The notes under the pieces are model-generated. The model had not been told where the DNA came from, searched no databases, and saw only the letters and a program-made list of their open reading frames with translations. A DNA stretch of 64,000 nt. Source: an uncultured Clostridia bacterium (lineage in GTDB: Bacteria > Bacillota > Clostridia > Christensenellales > Borkfalkiaceae). The stretch is taken from contig CANQOB010000005.1 in the NCBI GenBank assembly GCA_947625385.1, positions 1 through 64,000 of the forward strand, written 5' to 3'. Shown here one piece after another: positions 41,784 through 51,086 of the stretch. Both the position numbers and the translations under genes were made by a program. Numbering within the stretch: the first letter of the stretch is position 1; every line of letters begins with the position of its first letter.

Positions 41784-44700
41784 GCTTTTATTCCTTCGAA
41801 CAAATCGGCGGGGAGTTTGCGCTCCTCGGCGGCGACGTCGCCCGCGGCGTGCCCGCGTCGGCCTACGGACTGACCGACGCCCGCAAATATCTTGTCGGCG
41901 CCCTTGCCAAGGGGCGGATTCTCTATCTCACTGCCGACGCGATCTCCGCCGCACGCGCTGCGGCGGCTCTTTCTGCGCTCACGGGGGAAAGGGCGGCGCG
42001 GCTCACCGCAAAAGACGAAGTGCTCACCTATCGCGCCGCGGGCTCCAAGGACGCATTGTATTCCCGTCTCTCGGCGCTGTCCGCATGGGAAAACGGCGCG
42101 CGCATCCTCGTGGCGGACATCGAAGCCGCCATCCAGCTCGTTCCGCGCAGGACGGGGGAAGTCTGTCTCGCGGTGGGGGACACGCGCGAGCTCGGCGAAC
42201 TTGCGGGCGAGCTCGTGCGGCTCGGCTATCAGCGCGAGTACGAGGTGAGCGGGCGGGGCGCTTTCGCCCTCCGCGGCGACATTCTCGACATCTTCCCCGT
42301 GAATGCGGAACACCCCGTGCGCATCGATTTCTTCGGCGACGAAGTGGAGGCGATCAAGCCCTACGACGAAGTCACGGGAGAGCGCTATCCCCTTGCGGAA
42401 GGCGTGCGCATCGTCGCGGCGACGGACGCCGTTGCCACGGACGGCGACAGGGAAAAAATTCGCGCCGTGCTCGACCGCGAACTCGCTTGCGCGCCCTCGG
42501 CGGATGCGCTTTCCCGCATGCGCAAGATCGCGGACGCGTTGAACGCGAACGGTTCTTCCGATTTCGTTTTGCCGCTTCTTGCAAATTCCGCCTGCCTGTT
42601 TGACCTTCTACCCGGGGACACCCTCCTCATATTCGACGAATGCAAACTCATCTGCGACAAGCTCGACGGGCTGTACAAGGAGCACGCCGAGCGCTACCGC
42701 ACGCTGTATGAGGGCGGCGAATGTATGCGGTTTTCCCTTGCGCAGTACATTCCGCAGGAAAAACTCTCCTTCAACGGCAGACGCTGCCTCGCGCTCTCGA
42801 CCTTCATGGGAAACGTGAGGCTGTTCACGCCCATGGCGATGCACGCCTTTACCTCCGCGCCCGCGCGGCGGTATCTCAATTCTCTGCCCGAATTGGCGAC
42901 GGACATCCGCGCGTGGCTCAAAACGGGCTACCGCGTCATGCTGTACGCGGGCAGCGGGGAGCGCGTGCAAAAACTCGAAGATCTTCTCACGGACGCGGAG
43001 ATTCCCTACGCCCTGTCTGCGGGGGCGCGGCTGGACGGGTTCCGCGGCGTCGCCGTGCTCTCCGAGACGCTCGAGAGCGGTTTTTTATTGCACGAATGTA
43101 AGCTCGCCGTCATCGGGACGGGGGATCTCTTCACCAAGCGCGCCCCGGAAAAACGCATCCGCAGGCGGCGGGGAGACCTCTTCCTCGCGCCCGAAGTGGG
43201 GGACTATGCCGTCCATGAGACGCACGGCATCGGGCGGGTCACCGGCACCAAGAAGATCGAGACGGGGGACGGAGTCAAGGAATACGTCGCGCTCGAATAC
43301 CGCGGCGGCGATACGCTGTATGTCCCCGTCGAACAGATGGACGTCCTGTCCAAATACATGGGCGGGGACGCCCCCGCGCTCTCGAAGATCGGCGGAGCGG
43401 AGTTCGAACGCGTCAAGGCGCGCGTCCGCGCCTCGCTCAAAAAGATGGCGTTCGACCTCAAACAGCTTTACGCCGAGCGGCAGGAAAGGCGGGGCTATGT
43501 CTTTCCCGAGTACCGGGAGGAGATGGAGGAGTTCGAGGCGGCGTTTCCCTATGAGGAGACCGCCGATCAGCTCCGCTCGATCGCCGAGATCAAGGAAGAT
43601 ATGTGCTCGGATAAGGTCATGGACAGGCTGCTCTGCGGGGACGTGGGCTTCGGCAAGACGGAAGTCGCCCTGCGCGCGGCGTATCTGTGCATCCTTGCGG
43701 GGAGACAGACGGCGTTGATGTGCCCGAGCACCGTTCTTTCCGAACAGCACTTCCGCACCGCCTGCGAGCGGATGGGGAGCTTCGGCGTGCGCGTTGCCGC
43801 GCTCAACCGGTTCCGCACGGAGCGGGAGATTCAAACGACGCTCGCCGCCCTGAAAAAGGGCGAGATAGACCTCGTCGTCGGCACCCACCGCCTGCTCTCG
43901 GACGATGTCGTCTTTTCCGACCTCGGTCTGCTCATCCTCGACGAGGAACAGCGCTTCGGCGTGGAGCACAAGGAGAAGATCAAGAACGTCAAGCGCAACG
44001 TGGACTGCCTCACCATGACGGCGACGCCCATCCCGCGCACTTTGCATCTCTCCCTCTCGGGAATCCGCGACATCTCCACCATCCAGACGCCGCCCTCCGC
44101 CCGCCTGCCCGTGCAGACCTATGTCGCCGAGGAGACGGAGACGCTCATCCGCGACGCCTGCGTGCGGGAGATCGCGCGCAAGGGGCAGATCTTTCTCCTC
44201 TACAACCGCGTGGAGAGCATTTTAGACTTCGCGGCAAAGGTGCAAGCCATCGTGCCCGAGGCGCGCGTCACCGTGGCGCACGGCAGAATGGAGCATACCG
44301 CGCTCGAAAAGAACGTGTTCGGCTTCTACCGCGGGGAATACGATATCCTCGTCACGACGACCATCATCGAGAACGGCATCGACCTGCCCAATGCCAACAC
44401 CCTCATCGTCATCGATTCCGACCGTCTCGGCATCGCCCAGCTCTATCAGCTGCGCGGACGGGTCGGGCGGGGGACCCGCCTTGCGCACGCCTACTTTACC
44501 TACAAGCCCGAACGGGTCATGACGGAGAACGCCGCCGAGCGGCTCAAAGCCGTCATGCAGTTCACCGAACTCGGCTCGGGCTTCAAGATCGCCATGCGCG
44601 ACCTCGAGATCAGGGGGGCGGGGAACGTGCTCGGTGCGGAACAGCACGGGCAGATGGACAAAGTAGGCTATGAGCTCTATTCGAAGATTCTCAAAGAGGA

Positions 44701-45166
44701 ACTCACGGGCGAGAGACGGGAGAGCGTCGATCTCGACGTCAAAGTGACCGCTTATCTTCCGGAGAGCTATGTGGAATCCAACGCGGGCCGCATGGACTGC
44801 TATAAGCAGATCGCGGAGATCCGCTCCCTCGATGACTATAAGCGGGTATGCGATTCCATGGAGGAGAACTACGGACCTCTTCCGCCGCCGGCGCTCAATC
44901 TGCTCGTCATCGCGGTGATGAAGAGCTATGCCGCGCCCCTCCGCGTGAAAAAGGTCTCGGTGGGAGCCAAGGGCGGCGTTTTGGAATTTTGCGAACTCGG
45001 CGCACTCTCGACGGCGGGCATGGCGGCGGCAATGCAAAAATATGCCGCCCTCGTCTCCCTCGAAATGACGACGGCGCCGCGCATCCGGTTCAAAAACATG
45101 GGGGACGGCTCCAAAACCATGCTGCAAATGACAAGATTTTTGAAATTTGCCGCAAATTTTAAGTAA
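41780..45166 (+). CDS. mfd: Transcription-repair coupling factor Mfd
   Basis: A 1128-residue translocase. The UvrB-like N-terminal domains are followed by the RNA polymerase-binding module at about 470-540 (GDYAVHETHGIGRVTG...LEYRGGDTLYVPVEQMDVL). The helicase motors start with LLCGDVGFGKTEVALRAAY (Walker A) and have LLILDEEQRFGVEHKEKIK (DEEQ box). RGRVGRGTRLAHAYFTYKPE and the ENAAERLKAVMQFTELGSGFKIAMRDLEIRGAGNVLG block are the relay and TRCF parts. It removes stalled polymerase at lesions and recruits UvrA. ATGA overlap with pth. Confidence 0.98.
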   Translation: MSFYSFEQIGGEFALLGGDVARGVPASAYGLTDARKYLVGALAKGRILYLTADAISAARAAAALSALTGERAARLTAKDEVLTYRAAGSKDALYSRLSALSAWENGARILVADIEAAIQLVPRRTGEVCLAVGDTRELGELAGELVRLGYQREYEVSGRGAFALRGDILDIFPVNAEHPVRIDFFGDEVEAIKPYDEVTGERYPLAEGVRIVAATDAVATDGDREKIRAVLDRELACAPSADALSRMRKIADALNANGSSDFVLPLLANSACLFDLLPGDTLLIFDECKLICDKLDGLYKEHAERYRTLYEGGECMRFSLAQYIPQEKLSFNGRRCLALSTFMGNVRLFTPMAMHAFTSAPARRYLNSLPELATDIRAWLKTGYRVMLYAGSGERVQKLEDLLTDAEIPYALSAGARLDGFRGVAVLSETLESGFLLHECKLAVIGTGDLFTKRAPEKRIRRRRGDLFLAPEVGDYAVHETHGIGRVTGTKKIETGDGVKEYVALEYRGGDTLYVPVEQMDVLSKYMGGDAPALSKIGGAEFERVKARVRASLKKMAFDLKQLYAERQERRGYVFPEYREEMEEFEAAFPYEETADQLRSIAEIKEDMCSDKVMDRLLCGDVGFGKTEVALRAAYLCILAGRQTALMCPSTVLSEQHFRTACERMGSFGVRVAALNRFRTEREIQTTLAALKKGEIDLVVGTHRLLSDDVVFSDLGLLILDEEQRFGVEHKEKIKNVKRNVDCLTMTATPIPRTLHLSLSGIRDISTIQTPPSARLPVQTYVAEETETLIRDACVREIARKGQIFLLYNRVESILDFAAKVQAIVPEARVTVAHGRMEHTALEKNVFGFYRGEYDILVTTTIIENGIDLPNANTLIVIDSDRLGIAQLYQLRGRVGRGTRLAHAYFTYKPERVMTENAAERLKAVMQFTELGSGFKIAMRDLEIRGAGNVLGAEQHGQMDKVGYELYSKILKEELTGERRESVDLDVKVTAYLPESYVESNAGRMDCYKQIAEIRSLDDYKRVCDSMEENYGPLPPPALNLLVIAVMKSYAAPLRVKKVSVGAKGGVLEFCELGALSTAGMAAAMQKYAALVSLEMTTAPRIRFKNMGDGSKTMLQMTRFLKFAANFK

Positions 45167-45182
45167 TTTTCACCGAAATTAT

Positions 45183-45211
45183 TTGCACATTTCGTTGAAA
45201 TGCGTTATAAT
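45183..45211 (+). promoter_or_regulatory. Promoter upstream of the foldase lipoprotein
   Basis: TTGCAC (45183-45188), 17 bases, TATAAT (45206-45211). The spacer contains CATTTCGTTGAAATG, an almost perfect inverted repeat that could be an operator. Confidence 0.75.
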
Positions 45212-45284
45212 GGTAAAAGCGACGAATACGGGGGCGCGCATTGCGCGCGCACACGGAACGAGAAATACAGCCCAAGGAGTTGTT

Positions 45285-47459
45285 ATGAACAAGACAAAAA
45301 AAGCGTTTGCCGTCGGGATCGCGGCAGTCCTTGCCTGCGGAACGCTCGCGGGATGCGATGCGCTCACGACCACGGACAGCGTAAAAGATTATGCGCAGGT
45401 CATCGCCGAAGTGGACATCACGAAAAGCGACCGCTTCGGGGAGGAATTCGGCGAGGCGCAAAAGGGCTTCATCACGAAGGCCGTCATCACCAAGCAGGAA
45501 ATGGCAGCGAGCTTTATCTCCAATTACAGCTATCTTGCACAATACGGCTATGACGTAGCGGATATCTTCGACATGATCGCGGATTCCCTTGCCACCCGCC
45601 AGATGCGCGTGCAGTACTCCGTTGCCTATCTTGCGAAAAAATACAGCGATTCCGAAGAGAACAAGACGGACTATGCGGACGGCGACCTCACGGCGTATCA
45701 GTCGTACATGAATGCCGACCGCCCCGAAGAGGCTGCGGCAGCCGCAAGCCTTGCGTTCTTCCTCACCGACGACGAAGAGGCAAAGGCAAAGTACGATGTG
45801 CGCGTCGCCCTCAACCAATCCATCGATTCCGCCGAGACCAACTATATCAAGGCGACGGAGGAAGGGGACTACACGCCCGATTCCGAAGTCCGCACCCGCC
45901 CCACGGGAGCGGATACCGAGGATGAGGACTACTTCACGACCGATGCGCATTATCGCGTCTATACGGGGCTCGCGTCCCAACTCAAAGACAACGAATACGA
46001 ACCGCAGGAGGGCTCCACGCCTTCCACGCGCAAGAAGGCTTACAACCGTTTCATCGCGAGCCTGCGCGCCAACAGCCTGTTGGGCGCGAACGAGAGCACG
46101 GCGGAGATCGAAAACACCTCGTATTTCTATCTGCAACTCAAATCGCAGTATGAGACGATCATCCTCGACAAAGTAAACGATCTCCTCGAAGAGGAGGGCG
46201 CCGCAAAACTGACCAAAGAGTTTGCGGAGCGCACGTTCTCCGAGACGCTCGCCGCGCAGAAGGAGAAGTTCGAGGACGAATCCGCTTTCGAGACGGACCT
46301 CAACAACATGTCGGATACCGCGCTCATCCTTACCCCCAACGACGGAAATTACGGTTTCGTCATCAATATCCTTCTTCCCTTCTCCGCCACGCAGTCGCAA
46401 GATCTGACCGACGCGTCCGGGGACAGGAACGATAAGGACGGAAACAAATATACCACCCGTCAGAAACTTCTCGAACAAGTCGTCGCGACCGACCAGCGCG
46501 GCACTTGGTTCACGGGGAAGGACGATTTCTCCTATGAGGCGACGGACGGCTTCCCCGGCGGGGACGGCACGAGGAACCGCCTCTTCTTCGAGGACAACTT
46601 CCCCAAGGAAGGCGAGCCGACGGACGGCTTGCAGAAGTATGAGACCTTGAAGAACTACTACGGCAAATACACCTACAACGGCACAGTGGCGGAGGACGAC
46701 GACGGAAAATACGTTCTCACGCCCAACCGCATCAATATCGACGAATTCCTCGGCGAAATGGCGGATTATCTCGAATTTGCGAAATACGGCGGGGATAAGC
46801 AGCTCAAAGTGGATTTCGACGGATACGCCCCCGAGGTCGGCAATGCGGATTTCTATACCGTCGCCGATTTCACTTACGGTGCGGAGGCAACGGACGAACA
46901 CAAGGCGACCGATGTGAACTATGCCAAATTCGTTTACGCGAGCGGCAAGGTCTCCGCTGCCGACGGCTCGCCGTTCGACCCGAACGAGATGTTCGTGGCG
47001 GACACGTGGGAGAACACCGCGTTCTCCGTCATAAACGAGCTCTCCTTTGCGTATAATACGGATACGGCGGGTCTCAATACCTACCTCGGATACGTGATCT
47101 CCCCGTATAAGACGTCCTTTGTCCCGGAATTCGAATATGCTGCACAGGAAGTCGTCAAGAAGGGCGCGGGCAACTTCATCGTGGTCCCCAGCGATTACGG
47201 CTGGCACGTCATCTACTGCACCTTCTCCTTCGCAGACATGAAGGACAACGATTTCACGTTCTCGTTCAACTACGATGAGCGCAAGGGCGGTTCACAGGAG
47301 CGCGAGAACAGCTTCTCTTACCTCTACTTCGAGGCGCTCAAAGCGCAGGCGGTCGAGAGCTATCTCTCCGAGCGGCAGACGGCGATCCAAAACGACTACT
47401 ACGAGGCGAGCAAGACCATCTACGAGGACGCGTTCAAGGATCTCAAAAACCTCGGTTAA
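45285..47459 (+). CDS. PrsA/SurA-like lipoprotein foldase, enlarged
   Basis: A 724-residue lipoprotein: signal peptide ending LAGC (cysteine about 25), then an N-terminal region SDRFGEEFGEAQKG...VITKQEMAASFISNYSYLAQYGY resembling the SurA/PrsA chaperone part. Near the C-terminus VKKGAGNFIVVPSDYGWHVIYCTFSF resembles the end of a PpiC rotamase domain. About 400 central residues are low in recognisable motifs, rich in Asp, Glu and Thr, longer than the usual 300-350 residue PrsA. Its place after mfd is where Clostridia often keep a PrsA-type gene. The peptidyl-prolyl isomerase activity is uncertain. Confidence 0.75.
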   Translation: MNKTKKAFAVGIAAVLACGTLAGCDALTTTDSVKDYAQVIAEVDITKSDRFGEEFGEAQKGFITKAVITKQEMAASFISNYSYLAQYGYDVADIFDMIADSLATRQMRVQYSVAYLAKKYSDSEENKTDYADGDLTAYQSYMNADRPEEAAAAASLAFFLTDDEEAKAKYDVRVALNQSIDSAETNYIKATEEGDYTPDSEVRTRPTGADTEDEDYFTTDAHYRVYTGLASQLKDNEYEPQEGSTPSTRKKAYNRFIASLRANSLLGANESTAEIENTSYFYLQLKSQYETIILDKVNDLLEEEGAAKLTKEFAERTFSETLAAQKEKFEDESAFETDLNNMSDTALILTPNDGNYGFVINILLPFSATQSQDLTDASGDRNDKDGNKYTTRQKLLEQVVATDQRGTWFTGKDDFSYEATDGFPGGDGTRNRLFFEDNFPKEGEPTDGLQKYETLKNYYGKYTYNGTVAEDDDGKYVLTPNRINIDEFLGEMADYLEFAKYGGDKQLKVDFDGYAPEVGNADFYTVADFTYGAEATDEHKATDVNYAKFVYASGKVSAADGSPFDPNEMFVADTWENTAFSVINELSFAYNTDTAGLNTYLGYVISPYKTSFVPEFEYAAQEVVKKGAGNFIVVPSDYGWHVIYCTFSFADMKDNDFTFSFNYDERKGGSQERENSFSYLYFEALKAQAVESYLSERQTAIQNDYYEASKTIYEDAFKDLKNLG

Positions 47460-47486
47460 TCCATTCCGACCCGCCGCGGGCACCGG

Positions 47487-48284
47487 ATGGGATTTGTAAT
47501 CTATTGTATTTTACTCGGTACGGTGCAGGGACTCACAGAGTTCCTGCCCGTTTCTTCCAGCGGACATCTCGTTCTATTGGAACGGCTGCTCGGCGTGACG
47601 TTTTCGGGCGGCAGCATGACGTTTCTCAATCTCATGCTCCATCTCGGCACGCTGTTTGCGGTCGTTTTTGCATACAGAAAAGAACTTCTCGCGCTGTTCA
47701 GACAGCCCAAACGCATCCTTCTGTTGGGCGTTGCGACCGTTCCCGCCGCGGCGGTGGGGCTGCTCTTCGGAGACGCCATCGACGCGCTCTTTGCGGGTCC
47801 GCGCGGAATTTTTCTGCTCTGTCTCTGCTTCGGCGCTACCGCTTGCCTGCTCCTCGCCTGCGGGGCAAAAAAGCGCAGAAAAAAGACGTTCGGATGGGGG
47901 CAGGCTCTTTCGATGGGGCTGATGCAGGCGGTTGCGGTGTTCCCGGGCATCTCGCGCAGCGGTTCGACCATCGCCGTCGGTACGCTCGCGGGCGCCGACA
48001 GCGAAGAGGCGGCAACGTTCTCCTTCCTCATGAGCATTCCCGTCATTTTAGGCGGATTCGCCGTGGGACTTGCGGGGGCGCTGACCGGACCGACCGCAAC
48101 GGACATCGGGGCGGCGGAGGTCTGCGGCGTTCTGCTCGGCGTTCTGCTCTCGGCGTGCACGGGTTTTCTGTCCCTGCGCCTCATGAAAAAGCTCGCAAAA
48201 AACGCGAACTATCAGTGGTTCGCGCTGTACTTGCTCATTTTGGCGATCGCCGTGCTCATTCTCGATCTTGCAGGCTGCGTATAA
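47487..48284 (+). CDS. uppP: Undecaprenyl-diphosphatase
   Basis: A 265-residue integral membrane BacA/UppP with seven or eight helices. The motifs GLTEFLPVSSSGHLVLLERLLG and FPGISRSGSTI carry the catalytic glutamate, serine and arginine residues. It recycles undecaprenyl carrier for peptidoglycan and can give bacitracin resistance. A weak ribosome-binding site and a 27-base gap from the preceding gene suggest coupling to the foldase. Confidence 0.95.
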   Translation: MGFVIYCILLGTVQGLTEFLPVSSSGHLVLLERLLGVTFSGGSMTFLNLMLHLGTLFAVVFAYRKELLALFRQPKRILLLGVATVPAAAVGLLFGDAIDALFAGPRGIFLLCLCFGATACLLLACGAKKRRKKTFGWGQALSMGLMQAVAVFPGISRSGSTIAVGTLAGADSEEAATFSFLMSIPVILGGFAVGLAGALTGPTATDIGAAEVCGVLLGVLLSACTGFLSLRLMKKLAKNANYQWFALYLLILAIAVLILDLAGCV

Positions 48285-48324
48285 AGGGCTGCCGCCTGCG
48301 CATACTGCTTTCGGAGGTGAAAGC

Positions 48325-48477
48325 ATGAAACTCAACTGCGGAGATATTTGCCCCAAGACGGGCGCGTACAAGGTCGTGGACAGGAACGGCAAAGTCGTCA
48401 ATACCGTCTATGTCGGAGAGGGCGAGACGATGCCCCCCACACAGTATTCCGACTGCCATTACGAATCGGAGTTTTGA
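48325..48477 (+). CDS. YjzC-like small protein
   Basis: A 50-residue protein with GDICPKTGAYKVVDRNGKVVNTVYV and a GETMPPTQYSDCHYE end. This matches the YjzC-type layout of an early CPxTG-like motif and a late xxMPPT motif. Start after GGAGGTGAAAGC. Function unknown. A second member with a different sequence is at 5752-5919. Confidence 0.65.
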   Translation: MKLNCGDICPKTGAYKVVDRNGKVVNTVYVGEGETMPPTQYSDCHYESEF

Positions 48478-48479
48478 GG

Positions 48480-48511
48480 AAATGCGCCGCGGCAAAAGCC
48501 GCGGCGCATTT
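48480..48511 (+). terminator. Terminator after the YjzC-like gene
   Basis: AAATGCGCCGCGGC, AAAA loop, GCCGCGGCGCATTT. Confidence 0.75.
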
Positions 48512-48563
48512 CATGCACCCGAAAAACACTTCCCGCATACCATGATAAAAACGAGAGGTGTCT

Positions 48564-49043
48564 ATGGAATTTTCTGCCGAGATCAAGAGAGACGCCCGCG
48601 CGCTGCGGGCAGTCTCACCCATGTACGCGGGAAGAGGAGGGGTGCTCACCGCGACCCTGCAATATTTCTATCAGGCGATCGCGCTCGGGGTCTGCGATGT
48701 CGAAACGGCGCGTGCGCTCGAAAAGCTGGGCGCGGAAAAACTGCGCCAACTCTTTACGCTGGGAGATCTCGTGACCAAGCTCGGCGCAAGCCCCGTCTTT
48801 ACCGCTTGCCCGCCCTTCCCCGTCTCCTATTACTCGGCTTCCTGCGTGGAATACGGCAAGACGGCGGCAAGCATGCTCGAAGCCGACCTGCGCATGGAGC
48901 GCGGGCTCATCGAGCGGCTCTCCGCCATCCTTGCCGACCTCGAAAACCCCGACGCGGCGGCGGTGCTCACGCGCATTCTGTCCGAAACGCAAGGGCACCT
49001 TGCCGCGGTGGAGGGGCTCGTCAGGGAGACTTCTCGGGCATGA
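48564..49043 (+). CDS. Ferritin-like/rubrerythrin-type protein with altered ligands
   Basis: A 159-residue four-helix protein. LTATLQYFYQAIALGVCDVETARALEKLGAEKLRQLFTLGDLVTKLGASP follows the ferritin-like helix-1/2 pattern (YxYQ, then ExMHHLELLGELIxxLGGxP). Usual metal ligands are changed: the EMHHL position reads AEKLRQL, so histidines are missing. A later SETQGHLAAVE keeps an E and an H. It may bind metal poorly or serve a structural role. GAGAGG precedes the ATG. Its 3' end overlaps the end of the convergent DUF4130 gene. Confidence 0.65.
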   Translation: MEFSAEIKRDARALRAVSPMYAGRGGVLTATLQYFYQAIALGVCDVETARALEKLGAEKLRQLFTLGDLVTKLGASPVFTACPPFPVSYYSASCVEYGKTAASMLEADLRMERGLIERLSAILADLENPDAAAVLTRILSETQGHLAAVEGLVRETSRA

Positions 49044-49743
49044 ATTTCCAATAGCGCACGGGCATGTAGCCGCGCATCTGCCGGAGCCGCTCCCGCGAAG
49101 GGATATTCACGCTCCGGTAGTATTGTTTCCAAAGATTCTGCCATGCCGCTTCATCCGCGGACAGGACGACTTCCGCAGAGGCAAGCGGCGCGGTAAACGT
49201 GTTTTTCCCGTCATAGACGGCGGCTTTTTTGCGCTTCACATCGTGGATGAGGAAGGGATATTCCGGCAGACGCGCACGGAAGTGGGGCACGAGGAGATCG
49301 CAGATATCGTTGTCCGGGGAGACGGGCGCGTACAGCGCGCCGCTCGCGCTCTCGATAAAGCGGAGGAACCCGAGCATGCGGTGGACTTCGAACCCCACGC
49401 GCCGCATGCACTCCGCCGCCGCGCAGATGGCGTCCTCCGCAAGCATTTCCCGCACGGGCATGCCGCGCGCCGCGATCATCTTCATATATTGATAGGCGAC
49501 GGTATCCTTGTTCTCCGCGCCGCTGCGGAGCAGGGTGTCGAGGTCGTGCATGCTCTTTTTGTCGAGTTGGAGAAAGCGCTCTTCGGCGCGCCTTGCGCGC
49601 GCCTTGTCCGCGCGCACAAAGACGGTCTGCTGTCCGAGCCCGATCTGTTTGTTCCCCGAGGTGAGCACCGCGTCATCGTCGGAGAACGCGATGAGGAAGG
49701 CGGTCAGAAACGCCTCCTTGCTTCCGTCATAAAAATAGATCAT
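49021..49743 (-). CDS. DUF4130 / TIGR03915-type DNA metabolism protein
   Basis: A 240-residue protein starting MIYFYDGSKEAFLTAFLIAF, then KIGLGQQ-like and VAYQYMKMIAARGMPVREMLAEDAICAA...EVHRMLGFLRFIESASGALYAPVSPDNDICDLLVPHF, all typical of TIGR03915. ATG overlaps the stop of the radical-SAM gene by four bases, the known pairing in Firmicutes; in other bacteria it is fused to a uracil-DNA-glycosylase-like domain. The pair is thought to act in DNA modification or repair, but its chemistry is not established. Confidence 0.93.
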   Translation of the reverse strand: MIYFYDGSKEAFLTAFLIAFSDDDAVLTSGNKQIGLGQQTVFVRADKARARRAEERFLQLDKKSMHDLDTLLRSGAENKDTVAYQYMKMIAARGMPVREMLAEDAICAAAECMRRVGFEVHRMLGFLRFIESASGALYAPVSPDNDICDLLVPHFRARLPEYPFLIHDVKRKKAAVYDGKNTFTAPLASAEVVLSADEAAWQNLWKQYYRSVNIPSRERLRQMRGYMPVRYWKFMPEKSP

Positions 49744-50972
49744 AATTCCCCCGTCAGCGCCGACTGCGCCGCCTGATATTCGAATATGCTCATCTGTACG
49801 CCCGTCCGTTCCGCCGGGGCGAGCCATCCGCGCATCGACGCGCCGCCGCAATATTTTCCGCCTGCCGTGATGAAATGGCGGGCGTTTTTCATGGCGATCT
49901 TCATCTTTTTGAGGTCGTCGAAGGTGAGCCGCGTGTATTTTCTCGCTTCCATGATCTTGTAAGCGCTTCTTGCGCCGATTCCCGGGACGCGCAGGAGCAT
50001 TTCGAGAGGGGCGGTGTTGACCTCGACCGGAAAGAGATGCAGGTTCCGAAGCGCCCAGCTGCACTTCGGGTCGTGTTCGAGGGAGAGGTTCCCGTCCTCT
50101 TCGACGATCTCCTCGACGCTGAATCCGTAAAATCGGAGCAGCCAATCCGCCTGGTACAGACGGTGCTCCCGCATCGCCCCCGCGGCGACGTCGGGGAGCA
50201 GCGAATCGTGCACGACGGGCACATACGAGGAATAATACACGCGCTTCAAGCCCGTTTTTCGGTATAAACTCTCGGTCAGCCGCAGAATCTGTCCGTCGGG
50301 CTCGGGCGATGCGCCGATGATCATCTGGGTCGTCTGTCCTGCGGGCAAAAAGTGCCCCTTGCGCCCTTCTTCCTTGAAGATCTTTGCCTCTCTTTGCAGT
50401 TGGCGCATGGGCGCGAGCACGCTCTCCTTGCTCTTTTGCGGCGCGAGGAGTTTGAGACTCCGTTCGGAGGGGAGCTCGATGTTGTAGCTCATGCGGTCGG
50501 CATATTTTGCCGCCTCGCGGACGAGCGATTCATCCGCATGCGGAATCCCTTTGAGGTGGATATATCCGAAAAATCTGTACTCCGTGCGCAATTTTTTTAC
50601 GGTGAGCAGGAGCTGTTCCATCGTATGATCGGGCGAGATGTGCACGGCGGAAGAGAGGAAGAGCCCTTCGATATAGTTGCGTTTGTAAAAATCCATGACG
50701 AGTCCGCAGATCTCCTCGGGCGTTGCCGTTGTTCTCGGCACGTCCGCATCCGCGCGCGAGGGACAGTACTTGCAGCGGAAGATGCAGTCGTTGGACAAGA
50801 GAATCTTCAACAGGGAGATACATCTCCCGTCGGGCGTGAAGGAATGGCAGCAACCCGCGGCGAAACCGTTCCCCATGCCGCCGCCGTTCTTGCGCCCGCT
50901 GCCCGAGGACGAACACGATACGTCGTATTTTGCGCTCTCGGTCAAAATTTTCAGTTTCTCTTCCGATATCAT
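49740..50972 (-). CDS. Putative DNA modification/repair radical SAM protein (TIGR03916-type)
   Basis: A 410-residue radical SAM enzyme. The cluster motif is NDCIFRCKYCPSR (CxxxCxxC). Near the start it has GFAAGCCHSFTPDGRCISLLK. The C-terminal helix-hairpin-helix LLRVPGIGARSAYKIMEARKYTRLTFDDLKKM suggests nucleic-acid binding, and KYCGGASMRGW is also characteristic. The start ATG at 50972 lies only about seven bases from the -10, so the transcript would be almost leaderless; no Shine-Dalgarno site precedes it. Partner of the DUF4130 gene. Confidence 0.95.
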   Translation of the reverse strand: MISEEKLKILTESAKYDVSCSSSGSGRKNGGGMGNGFAAGCCHSFTPDGRCISLLKILLSNDCIFRCKYCPSRADADVPRTTATPEEICGLVMDFYKRNYIEGLFLSSAVHISPDHTMEQLLLTVKKLRTEYRFFGYIHLKGIPHADESLVREAAKYADRMSYNIELPSERSLKLLAPQKSKESVLAPMRQLQREAKIFKEEGRKGHFLPAGQTTQMIIGASPEPDGQILRLTESLYRKTGLKRVYYSSYVPVVHDSLLPDVAAGAMREHRLYQADWLLRFYGFSVEEIVEEDGNLSLEHDPKCSWALRNLHLFPVEVNTAPLEMLLRVPGIGARSAYKIMEARKYTRLTFDDLKKMKIAMKNARHFITAGGKYCGGASMRGWLAPAERTGVQMSIFEYQAAQSALTGEL

Positions 50973-50978
50973 ACCACG

Positions 50979-51007
50979 AGTATAGCACATTTGTTCGGAT
51001 AAGTCAA
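50979..51007 (-). promoter_or_regulatory. Promoter of the radical-SAM operon
   Basis: Minus strand TTGACT (51002-51007), 17 bases, TATACT (50979-50984). Start of transcription would fall at or next to the start codon (50972). Confidence 0.8.
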
Positions 51008-51045
51008 ACGTTTGTTTCCTATTTTTTGCCGCGGAGAAAATTTTC

Positions 51046-51073
51046 TTGACAAAGCCGCGGAACATGGTATAAT
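51046..51073 (+). promoter_or_regulatory. Upstream promoter of the two-component operon
   Basis: TTGACA (51046-51051), 16 bases, TATAAT (51068-51073). Confidence 0.8.
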
Positions 51074-51086
51074 GAAAGGAGAAAGA

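Noticed and set aside
49021..50145. A longer 374-residue version of the DUF4130 protein
   Set aside because: The extra N-terminal part overlaps the radical-SAM coding region, is arginine-rich shadow sequence, and the ATGA overlap at 49740-49743 marks the natural start.
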